10,710 bases of DNA from JBIQLO01 sp044464175 (GTDB lineage Bacteria > Planctomycetota > Phycisphaerae > Tepidisphaerales > Tepidisphaeraceae): assembly GCA_044464175.1 (NCBI GenBank), contig JBIQLO010000137.1:1-10710 (forward strand). The letters run 5' to 3'. Made by a program: the position numbers and the translations under genes. Positions 5,528 through 10,710 of this stretch are shown piece by piece (position 1 is the first letter of the stretch; the number at the start of each line of letters is the position of its first letter). Below the pieces are notes generated by a model. It was given only the letters and a program-made list of their open reading frames with translations, was not told the DNA's origin and did not search any database.

Positions 5528-7804
5528 CTACTTGAATGTCACATGCAGGAGGCGCTGCTGGTCGGGGGGGACCTGCAGGGTCTGGAGGTCGTCCGGCCGC
5601 AATTCCTTTCCGCTTTGCACATCACGGACGGCGGCCACGGTCTTGCCGGTGAGGGTGAGGGCGGTCTTGTCCTGGGTGGCGCGGGCGTAGTTGCCCACCA
5701 GGACCAGCGCCTCGGTATCGGTGCCGAAGGCCGAATAGGTCATCTGGGCGTTGCTCCCCTTGAGGTCCACCTGCTTACCGGCATTGAGCAGGTCCTGGTA
5801 GGGAGCCAGGAGCTTGAGGGCGGCGGCGTGGTAATACCAGTCCATCGGGTCCATGTCGCCGAACCAGTAGTAAGTGATCCCCTTGGAGCCGTTGAGGAAG
5901 GACTCGAGGATCATCTGCTCGGTCTTGTATGGCTCGAATTCGCCATAGGTGCCGCCGGAGAGCCAGGGGATGATGTTGCGGGAGTGGATCTTGTCGTAGT
6001 TGCCGCGGATGGTGTCATGGACGCGCTGGACGTTGCCCTGGACATAGAGGGAGGGCATGGCCTGCTGGATGTACTTGGGATAGAGCTCGTTGAAGTCGTC
6101 GATCAGCTCGTAGAGGGGGCGGTCGGCATGGACGTTGTAGAGGCCGGAGATGGGGTCCTTTCCATCGGGGGCGGTCCCCTTGGTGGCGTTGAAGAGATCA
6201 CGAAGCTGGCGAGTGCCCTGGGCGTACATGAACTTGTCCCAGTCGCTCATGCCGCTCTTTTTGAATTCGGCCTGGCAGCGGTCGCACTTTTTGGCTTCCT
6301 TCACGGGATTATACCAGAGCTCGATGTCGTAGTAAATTTCATCGGGGTGGACGAGTTTGGCCAGATCGCCGATGCGCTGAATCTCCTCCTGGTAATACTG
6401 GCCGGTGTAACAGGGGCAGAGGTATTTGCCCTGCTGGCCGTTGATCTGGTTGTACATCTCCGCCTCCTTCTTGTGGCGGTTGTACATGACATGGAAGGCG
6501 GATTCGTTGTAGAGGACGCGGAAGCCCTGTTTGCGGGCTTCAGCGACGAAGTCGGTCAGTTCCTTTTTCCTCTCGGCGGTGGTCGCCCAGCGGGGGAAGG
6601 TGGAGACCATGTTGAAGCCCATGTGGCGGAAGGCATTGAAGTAGTCGGGGAGGCCGGCGTCCTGACTCATCCATGCCAGACTCACGTCGAGCTTGGAATC
6701 ATCGCCGACGGCGGGGATTTCCACGGTCTTGACGGGGGCGGTGATGGCATTGTTCTGTGAGTTGGGATCATCGACGCGGAAGGTGGCGGTGGCGTTGTCG
6801 GGGAGGGAAGCGCCCTTGTCCAGGACGAGGTAGATGCCGGAGGTTTGGCCGCGTTTGGCGTCATAGACGTTTTCCAGAATCCAGCGGTTTTTGCCGGAGT
6901 CGGCGGTGTCACGGGTGGCCTTGGCTTTCTCGGCGACTTTGAGGATGGAGACGCCCTGGGGGAGGTCGAAGATGAAGCGGATGGGCTTTTTCTGATCGGC
7001 GGTGTCGCGGGTGTCGGTGATGAGGAAGTAGTTGGGGGTGGCGAAGTTGGTCGTGATGACGACGTTTTTCTGGCGGGGGCGGATGGCCAGGCCGTGGATG
7101 ATGAACTGCGTGGGTTCCAGGCCGGTGAGGGGGGCGGCCTGGGCGGTGTCCTTCATAACGGCGATCTGGTCGGAGAAGATATAGCCGCTGGAGCCCTTGA
7201 GGTGCATGCCGATGTAGCGGGCGGTGCGGTGGATGGGGAGGACGAAGGTGTGGGTCTGGGCGGCGCCGGTTTCGGGGATGTAGAAGTATTTTTCAGGGTT
7301 TTGCTCGGCCAGTTCCTTTTCGCCGGCGTTGACCTTCTGGAGGGAGGCCAGTTCGTAGAAGGTTTTGCCATCATCGGAGCCGACGACGGCGATTTGGGCG
7401 GGGAAGAGGAGGGAGCCCTGTTCAGCGCCGCCGAGGAAGCGGGCGGCGACGGTGCCGACGGGCTGGGGAGCGCCCAGGTCGATCAGGAGATTGACGCCCC
7501 GGTCGCCCTGGGTCCAGCCGACGGCGTCGCGGTTGAACCAGATGCGGTCATCGTTTCGGAGGGAGAGCTTGCCGTCGGTGAGGTCGGTGGTGTCGTTGTC
7601 ATCGACGGTGAGGCGATAGTCGGGTTTCTGGGAGAAGGTGACTTTTTTGCCCAAGGCGAGATTGTCGCCTTTTGTGGCGTTGGCCCAGGCCTGGCGGCTT
7701 TCGGTGGCCGAGGGGCCGGGGGCGTGCTGGTAGTCCCTGGGGGCGGCCAGGAGGGGGGTGGCGGCGAAGGAAAGTACGGCGGCGGAAATCAGCGTCTTTT
7801 TCAT
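5528..7804 (-). CDS. Secreted glycoside-hydrolase-like protein with N-terminal discoidin-like domain
   Basis: This 758-residue protein starts with a signal peptide (MKKTLISAAVLSFAATPLLA, cleavage near 20-21). Residues about 47-225 look like an F5/8 type C (discoidin-like) carbohydrate-binding fold: NLALGKKVTFS, LTDGKL, NLLIDLGAPQPVGTVAARF, VVGSDDGKTFYELASL, ARYIGMHLKGSSGYI. A beta-rich linker domain follows. Residues about 375-660 resemble a TIM-barrel hydrolase of the GH42/GHL6-like group, with strand-like GFRVLYNESA, CPCY at 463-466, DEIYYDIELWYNP with acidic candidates D493 and E495, and CDRC at 507-510. The C-terminus (about 680-758) is a small beta domain (ALVLVGNYARATQDKTALTL). It probably acts outside the cytoplasm on a polysaccharide or glycoconjugate; the substrate and catalytic residues are inferred. 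The ATG at 7804 is set by the signal peptide; a TTG at 7819 is the alternative. It is monocistronic, with its own promoter near 8100. Confidence 0.85.
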   Translation of the reverse strand: MKKTLISAAVLSFAATPLLAAPRDYQHAPGPSATESRQAWANATKGDNLALGKKVTFSQKPDYRLTVDDNDTTDLTDGKLSLRNDDRIWFNRDAVGWTQGDRGVNLLIDLGAPQPVGTVAARFLGGAEQGSLLFPAQIAVVGSDDGKTFYELASLQKVNAGEKELAEQNPEKYFYIPETGAAQTHTFVLPIHRTARYIGMHLKGSSGYIFSDQIAVMKDTAQAAPLTGLEPTQFIIHGLAIRPRQKNVVITTNFATPNYFLITDTRDTADQKKPIRFIFDLPQGVSILKVAEKAKATRDTADSGKNRWILENVYDAKRGQTSGIYLVLDKGASLPDNATATFRVDDPNSQNNAITAPVKTVEIPAVGDDSKLDVSLAWMSQDAGLPDYFNAFRHMGFNMVSTFPRWATTAERKKELTDFVAEARKQGFRVLYNESAFHVMYNRHKKEAEMYNQINGQQGKYLCPCYTGQYYQEEIQRIGDLAKLVHPDEIYYDIELWYNPVKEAKKCDRCQAEFKKSGMSDWDKFMYAQGTRQLRDLFNATKGTAPDGKDPISGLYNVHADRPLYELIDDFNELYPKYIQQAMPSLYVQGNVQRVHDTIRGNYDKIHSRNIIPWLSGGTYGEFEPYKTEQMILESFLNGSKGITYYWFGDMDPMDWYYHAAALKLLAPYQDLLNAGKQVDLKGSNAQMTYSAFGTDTEALVLVGNYARATQDKTALTLTGKTVAAVRDVQSGKELRPDDLQTLQVPPDQQRLLHVTFK

Positions 7805-7844
7805 TGGTGAATTGTCCAACTAGTGCATTTTGAAAATCAGGTCC

Positions 7845-7963
7845 AATGGGTTCGTTCGGCAATGGCGCGGAATGGGTTAGACAGGGGTGAATCGCGGATT
7901 CTGGAGCGCCAAGCGGGTTTTTGACTGGGTTGGCAAGGCTTGGAATGGGTTCGATTGGGTTCG
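7845..7963 (-). promoter_or_regulatory. Cluster of five TGGGTT motifs in the hydrolase leader
   Basis: On the + strand, AATGGGTTCG and near variants begin at 7845, 7871, 7924, 7944 and 7954; two (7845 and 7944) are identical and three others differ by one to three bases. The last three are spaced by 20 and 10 bases, one face of the helix. All lie in the transcribed leader of the hydrolase gene, downstream of its promoter, where the RNA reads CGAACCCAWT. They may be protein-binding sites, an RNA element, or a decayed tandem repeat. Confidence 0.45.
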
Positions 7964-8026
7964 TTTATCGCGGAGCGGCCCGGCGGGCAGGGGGTTGGGG
8001 CTGGGCGATGAATCGAGAGGCTTCAT
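7877..8026 (-). CDS. Possible 49-codon leader ORF upstream of the hydrolase gene
   Basis: The ATG at 8026 follows a purine-rich AGGAAGGAAG with about nine bases of spacing and opens a frame to a TAA at 7877-7879. The peptide begins MKPLDSSPSPNPLPAGPL and is rich in Pro, Ser, Asn and Gln, partly because it reads through the repeated TGGGTT motifs. It lies wholly in the predicted 5' leader, 72 nt before the hydrolase start. No homologue is recognised, and it may be chance. Confidence 0.2.
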   Translation of the reverse strand: MKPLDSSPSPNPLPAGPLRDKRTQSNPFQALPTQSKTRLALQNPRFTPV

Positions 8027-8085
8027 GGGGTGCGTCTTCCTTCCTGTGTTAAGCGCATCGAGCCGAAATTTAAGAATCGGCGCGT

Positions 8086-8113
8086 AGTATAGCGTGTGTT
8101 AGGATTTTGTCAA
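8086..8113 (-). promoter_or_regulatory. Strong sigma70 promoter of the secreted hydrolase gene
   Basis: On the minus strand a perfect TTGACA (8108-8113) and TATACT (8086-8091) are 16 bases apart, with an A-rich tract just upstream of the -35. Transcription should start near 8079, giving a leader of about 275 nt before the ATG at 7804. Confidence 0.72.
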
Positions 8114-8169
8114 GACATTTTTTCGTGGCGTTTTGGTCCAGACGCGCGCAGGGCGGGTTGCATCTACGC

Positions 8170-8187
8170 CGTGCCCTCCGAGGCACG
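8170..8187 (-). terminator. GC hairpin after the first prepilin-like gene
   Basis: CGTGCC (8170-8175) and GGCACG (8182-8187) form a six-pair stem with a six-base loop, 11 bases after the stop codon. No T-run follows, so a classical terminator is doubtful; it may instead protect the 3' end. The same core (TGCCTCGGAGG on the minus strand) recurs after the second paralogue. Confidence 0.38.
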
Positions 8188-8198
8188 CCGTGTTGTCC

Positions 8199-9008
8199 TT
8201 AGTTCTTGGTATAGGTGGCGTAATACCACGGCGGGCCTGCTTTCCAAGTAACGTTTCCGGTCTTGGTGGTATCCCATGCCTTCTTTTTCACATCCCAACC
8301 CAATACATCCGCCTGGAGGCTGGCGCAATGCCCATCCAGAAAGGCACAATTTGCGACATTGCCATGAGTCCAGAGTACGAATGAACCGGGATTGATCCAA
8401 TACCAACCCCAGTAATCATGGGTGCCATCCGCAATGTAAGAGGTACTATAACCCTCGGTGAAGACCATCAGTTCGGAAGCAGGGACACCCGGTTGGCCAA
8501 GCTTGATGCGGTGATAACCTTTATCGGTGGATGCGGGCATGGCCCCGCCGCGGTTGGCGGCGTAGGACATGTAGGCCCAAGTGCTGCTATGCTCGCCATT
8601 TGGGTAGGTTTCCAGATATTGAAGGCTTTTGACCAAGGAGGAGTTGCGGCCCATGTCCACTCGATCCGGACACATGAAGACGCGGGCGTCCTTGACGTAG
8701 CGTCCTTCCCCGCCGCCGACGCGACCGGACCAGATGGTGTAGATGCCATCGTAATAGCACCAGGGGATATAACCTTGATTGTCCTGCGCGTACATGGTCA
8801 GGCCCTGCATGATCTGGCGCATGTTGGAGAGGCAGGAGACGGTTTTGGCGGCTTCGCGGGCTTTGTTGAGCGCGGGGAGAAGCATTGCGATGAGGATGCT
8901 GATGATGCCAATGACGACGAGCAGCTCGACAAGGGTGAAGGCGCCAGGACGGGCACCCCGTCCGGCGGGTTCCGGACGGAGGGGGCGACGAAGAGTGGGA
9001 CCTGTCAT
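8199..9008 (-). CDS. Prepilin-type N-terminal cleavage/methylation protein with H-X9-DG domain (copy 1)
   Basis: This 269-residue pseudopilin-like protein of the type II secretion/type IV pilus superfamily should be cut by a prepilin peptidase at A23/F24, before FTLVELLVVIGIISILIAML, with Glu28 at position +5 of the mature chain. Alanine replaces the usual glycine at -1. The extracytoplasmic part carries FMCPD and, near the C-terminus, WTHGNVANCAFLDGHC. That fits the prepilin-associated H-X9-DG domain (His, nine residues, Asp-Gly), frequent in Planctomycetota, Lentisphaerota and Verrucomicrobiota. The ATG at 9008 follows AAAGGAG at good spacing; longer starts would run into the neighbouring paralogue. 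The paralogue at 9236 is alike along the whole length. No pilus assembly genes (ATPase, platform, peptidase) are in the window. Such proteins are thought to be surface or secretion-related, but the role is not established. Confidence 0.93.
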   Translation of the reverse strand: MTGPTLRRPLRPEPAGRGARPGAFTLVELLVVIGIISILIAMLLPALNKAREAAKTVSCLSNMRQIMQGLTMYAQDNQGYIPWCYYDGIYTIWSGRVGGGEGRYVKDARVFMCPDRVDMGRNSSLVKSLQYLETYPNGEHSSTWAYMSYAANRGGAMPASTDKGYHRIKLGQPGVPASELMVFTEGYSTSYIADGTHDYWGWYWINPGSFVLWTHGNVANCAFLDGHCASLQADVLGWDVKKKAWDTTKTGNVTWKAGPPWYYATYTKN

Positions 9009-9018
9009 ACAACTCTCC

Positions 9019-9047
9019 TTTCGTGCGGCTGTTGAAGTGGCCGCGAA
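9019..9047 (-). promoter_or_regulatory. Leader hairpin next to the ribosome binding site of copy 1
   Basis: In the RNA, GCGGC (9040-9044) pairs with GCCGC (9025-9029) around a ten-base loop that includes CAAC. An outer TTC/GAA step extends it across a two-base bulge into the AAA of the AAAGGAG Shine-Dalgarno (9015-9021). A matching hairpin occupies the same place before copy 2. Confidence 0.45.
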
Positions 9048-9120
9048 CTGAATACATCCCCAGACCTTGGGACCGGATGGCCGGAGCACTTGAGGCGAGG
9101 CCGGCCAGACAAGCGGGCGT

Positions 9121-9129
9121 ATTGTACCA
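9121..9129 (-). promoter_or_regulatory. Possible extended -10 promoter of copy 1
   Basis: TACAAT (9121-9126) is preceded on the minus strand by TGG, an extended -10 form, and lies about 110 nt before the start codon, just after the likely terminator of copy 2. No recognisable -35 hexamer is present, which is tolerated by extended -10 promoters. Confidence 0.38.
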
Positions 9130-9152
9130 AGGGAACAGGGTGGGGGTCCATG

Positions 9153-9217
9153 AAAAAAAGGAGGCGGCCAGAGGCGGGCAAGATTCACCCTACGGCCTGT
9201 GTCCTCCGAGGCAGGCC
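9153..9217 (-). terminator. Terminator region between the two prepilin-like genes
   Basis: On the minus strand, GGCCTG (9212-9217 complement side) pairs with CAGGCC (9194-9199 side) in a six-pair hairpin. Alternatively GGAGG plus GGCC (9194-9207) can pair with GGCC and CCTCC (9160-9169), and this second stem ends directly at seven T residues (9153-9159), the form expected of an intrinsic terminator. The two pairings share bases and cannot both form. Confidence 0.45.
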
Positions 9218-9235
9218 AGAGCGTTTTCCACCGGG

Positions 9236-10042
9236 CTACTGAATAAACACATGTGAATACCAGGGAGCCCCGTGATTCCACGTCGACGTGGAGGCTTTGG
9301 GCAGCCACGTATTGGCCCGGAGGTCCCACCCCAATTCACCGGCCTGGACGCTGGCGCAGTGCCCATCCAGAAACGCACAATTCACGACGCCGCCGCCATG
9401 GGTCCACAATTGATAACCAGCGGAGCCCACGGAGGTTGTGTACCATCCGTAATAGTTATGGGAGCCGTCATTGATGTACTTAAGGTTGTACCCTTCAGTG
9501 AGAACCAGCAGGCTGGAGGCATCCACCCCGGGCTGGCCCAATTTGATGGGATGATAACTGCTTCCGGAGGGCATGGCGCCGTACCAGTTGGCGGAGTAGG
9601 ACATATAAGCCCATCCACTGCTGTGGGCGCCGTCCGGGTTGTTCGCCAGATACTTAAGAACATCCAATTCATGCGGATCATTGGCCATCGGCAGCCGATC
9701 CGGGCACATGAAGACCCGGGGATCCTTCACGATCCGACCCGGCCCGCCGCCGATCGCGCCGGCCCAGATGGTGTAGGGACTATCATGATATTGAGGCGGC
9801 AGCCTGCCTTTGTTGATCTGCGCGTACATCGTCAATCCTTGCATCACCTGGCGCAGGTTGGAGAGGCAGGAGACGGTTTTGGCGGATTCACGCGCCTTGT
9901 TAAGAGCGGGGAGGAGCATTGCGATGAGGATGCTGATGATGCCGATGACGACCAGCAGCTCGACAAGAGTGAAGGCGCGGCGGGGCATCTCGTGGCTTGG
10001 AAATTCCGGGTGGGCCGGGCGAACGATACGGATTCGCTCCAT
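9236..10042 (-). CDS. Prepilin-type N-terminal cleavage/methylation protein, H-X9-DG-like (copy 2)
   Basis: This 268-residue protein is a paralogue of the adjacent gene at 8199. It has the same cleavage region (A23/F24 before FTLVELLVVIGIISILIAML), then ALNKARESAKTVSCLSN, the central MCPDR and WAYMSYSAN, and the C-terminal NCAFLDGHCAS. The His to Asp-Gly spacing is ten residues (WTHGGGVVNCAFLDG) rather than nine, through an extra glycine or valine. The ATG at 10042 follows AAAGGAG by seven bases; a GTG at 10045 is an alternative. Similarity to copy 1 is highest in the first 75 residues and the last 60 and lower between, the pattern expected for pseudopilins with diverged surface domains. It has its own promoter, leader hairpin and terminator, so the two copies appear independently transcribed. 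Function beyond surface or secretion association is not known. Confidence 0.93.
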   Translation of the reverse strand: MERIRIVRPAHPEFPSHEMPRRAFTLVELLVVIGIISILIAMLLPALNKARESAKTVSCLSNLRQVMQGLTMYAQINKGRLPPQYHDSPYTIWAGAIGGGPGRIVKDPRVFMCPDRLPMANDPHELDVLKYLANNPDGAHSSGWAYMSYSANWYGAMPSGSSYHPIKLGQPGVDASSLLVLTEGYNLKYINDGSHNYYGWYTTSVGSAGYQLWTHGGGVVNCAFLDGHCASVQAGELGWDLRANTWLPKASTSTWNHGAPWYSHVFIQ

Positions 10043-10053
10043 CACAATGCTCC

Positions 10054-10088
10054 TTTCAGGCGACCGTTGAGATGGCCGCGACCTGAAA
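10054..10088 (-). promoter_or_regulatory. Leader hairpin next to the ribosome binding site of copy 2
   Basis: In the RNA, TTTCAGG (10082-10088) pairs with CCTGAAA (10054-10060), and inside it GCGGCC (10074-10079) pairs with GGTCGC (10060-10065) with one G-U pair around an eight-base loop ATCTCAAC; one base is shared between the two descriptions. The right arm takes up the AAA of the Shine-Dalgarno AAAGGAG (10050-10056). Confidence 0.5.
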
Positions 10089-10129
10089 ACACCCCCAAGC
10101 TTCTGATTGTTGGTTGAACAACCGAGTGT

Positions 10130-10177
10130 ATTATAGTCGAGGCGGGAGGGAAGGTCTATCGAAAAATCCGAAAAATG
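10130..10177 (-). promoter_or_regulatory. Promoter of copy 2 with AT-rich upstream element
   Basis: A perfect TATAAT lies at 10130-10135 on the minus strand. The -35 position (10153-10158, TAGACC) is weak. Directly upstream are two 9-bp direct repeats (10160-10168 and 10169-10177, CGAAAAAT plus one base on the + strand), an AT-rich block placed like an UP element. The start is near 10123, where a GGTTG/CAACC inverted repeat (10112-10123) could act as an operator. Confidence 0.5.
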
Positions 10178-10375
10178 GCGGGGAAATTTAAAAGAGTTCG
10201 TGGCGATTCAGGCCCGAGCTGTACCGCTAATGCCCCCCTGGCGGGACTGAAGGGTGACAAAAGTTCAAAAAAAATCCTAATTCGAAACAGCCTGCGGAAA
10301 ACCTCCTCGGGCCGCTGCCGCACGTTGGCGGGGGAGGAAGTATGGGGGGTGGGTGGTTCGTGGTAGAGTGGGGGG
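10178..10375. other. Intergenic region upstream of bioD, nothing firmly identified
   Basis: This gap separates the divergent copy 2 promoter from bioD. It contains an A-run (10267-10274) and GC-rich stretches near bioD. I see no convincing -35/-10 pair for bioD, no clear hairpin terminator and no small gene. A TGGTAGAGT close to 10360 could be an extended -10, but it would leave almost no leader. Confidence 0.4.
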
Positions 10376-10710
10376 ATGTTGAGCGAGATTTCGAGGCCGG
10401 GGTTGCTGGTGACGGGGACGGACACGGAGGTGGGCAAGACGATGGTGGCCGGGGCGATTGCCGACTGGTTCCGGCGGGGGGGGAAGCGCGTGGGGGTGTG
10501 CAAGCCGGCGGCGACGGGGTGCGTGCGGCGGCGGGAGGGGCTGGTGAGCGGGGATGCGGAGTTTTTGGCGCACTGCGCTGATGCGCCGTTTCCGCTGGAC
10601 ATTGTCTGCCCGCAGCGGTTCGTGGAGCCGCTGGCCCCGGCGGTGGCGGCGCGGCGGGCGGGCGTGAAGCTGGACTGGGGGGCGATTGAGCGGTCGCTGG
10701 CGATTATGCA
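10376..10710 (+). CDS. bioD: Dethiobiotin synthetase (partial, N-terminal 111 codons)
   Basis: BioD catalyses the ATP-dependent closure of the ureido ring of 7,8-diaminopelargonic acid with CO2, the penultimate step of biotin synthesis, in the cytoplasm. The start reads MLSEISRPGLLVTGTDTEVG. GTDTEVGKT at 14-22 is the family P-loop. KPAATGC at 43-49 contains the conserved substrate-binding Lys. SGDAEFLAH at 59-67 and EPLAPAVAA at 84-92 match the conserved SDA and EPxxPHxA-like positions. The frame is open to the window edge with no stop, about half the usual 220-240 residues. The start follows a G-rich run without a clear Shine-Dalgarno. Codons favour GGG and GCG strongly, as in the permease gene. 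Other bio genes, if present, must lie further right. It is divergent from the prepilin gene at 9236. Confidence 0.92.
   Translation, partial: MLSEISRPGLLVTGTDTEVGKTMVAGAIADWFRRGGKRVGVCKPAATGCVRRREGLVSGDAEFLAHCADAPFPLDIVCPQRFVEPLAPAVAARRAGVKLDWGAIERSLAIM

Noticed and set aside
5543..7810. Long + strand frames (405 and 321 residues) opposite the secreted hydrolase
   Set aside because: Both are Gly/Val/Asp/Glu-rich antisense shadows; the minus-strand protein has a signal peptide and domain structure.
7887..8087. 66-residue + strand frame in the hydrolase leader
   Set aside because: It reads through the TGGGTT motifs, which gives recurring Trp-Val, ends by running over a strong opposing promoter, and has no good ribosome binding site.
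9009..9329. N-terminal extension of prepilin copy 1 up to 9329
   Set aside because: It runs through the promoter, the terminator region and the end of copy 2, and skips the start with a strong Shine-Dalgarno at 9008.
9272..10117. 281-residue + strand frame opposite prepilin copy 2
   Set aside because: It is antisense to a clear prepilin protein. A similar shadow opposite copy 1 exists only because the two genes are paralogous.

Overview
The window is GC-rich bacterial DNA, most likely from a planctomycete (Planctomycetota, Phycisphaerae or a relative). This is inferred from two H-X9-DG type prepilin-like proteins, GC-rich codon use, a large secreted glycoside-hydrolase-like protein and Gram-negative heptose metabolism (HldE). 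No rRNA, tRNA, CRISPR array, transposase or phage structural gene was seen.

Layout. The left edge (1-43) holds the last codons of an unknown + strand gene. It converges, with one base between, on a minus-strand reading frame (45-665) that starts as glutamate synthase small subunit (GltD) but ends with what looks like the C-terminus of a GGDEF domain. This is a chimera from deletion or from misassembly. Next, 807-2061 is a minus-strand trio of small membrane or envelope-associated proteins resembling the enterobacterial yqjD-yqjE-yqjK arrangement: a DUF883-like protein, a holin-family-like membrane protein, and an unrecognised third protein overlapping it by 71 nt. A + strand single-pass membrane protein of unknown function (2328-2840) has a clear promoter and ribosome binding site. 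It converges on hldE (2907-4418, minus), the bifunctional ADP-heptose synthesis enzyme. Divergent from hldE is a lone DppB/OppB-type ABC permease (4505-5425, +), with a 7-bp-period repeat array on each side.

The right half is mostly minus strand. A 758-residue secreted protein (5528-7804) combines a discoidin-like N-terminal domain, a TIM-barrel glycoside-hydrolase-like domain and a C-terminal beta domain. It has a near-consensus sigma70 promoter and a leader of about 275 nt with repeated TGGGTT motifs. Then come two adjacent paralogous prepilin-type proteins (8199-9008 and 9236-10042). Their 5' leaders share a hairpin abutting the Shine-Dalgarno sequence, and their 3' flanks share a hairpin core, so the duplicated unit appears to include its own regulatory sequences. 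The right edge holds the first 111 codons of bioD (10376 on, +).

Functionally the window is a patchwork, not one pathway: nitrogen assimilation (broken gltD), envelope stress-type small proteins, heptose and LPS precursor synthesis, peptide-type transport (one subunit only), polysaccharide-directed secretion, pilin-like surface proteins and biotin synthesis. I found no convincing new multi-gene system. The items most worth following are the GltD-GGDEF chimera, the paired leader hairpins of the prepilin paralogues, and the heptameric repeats around the orphan permease.
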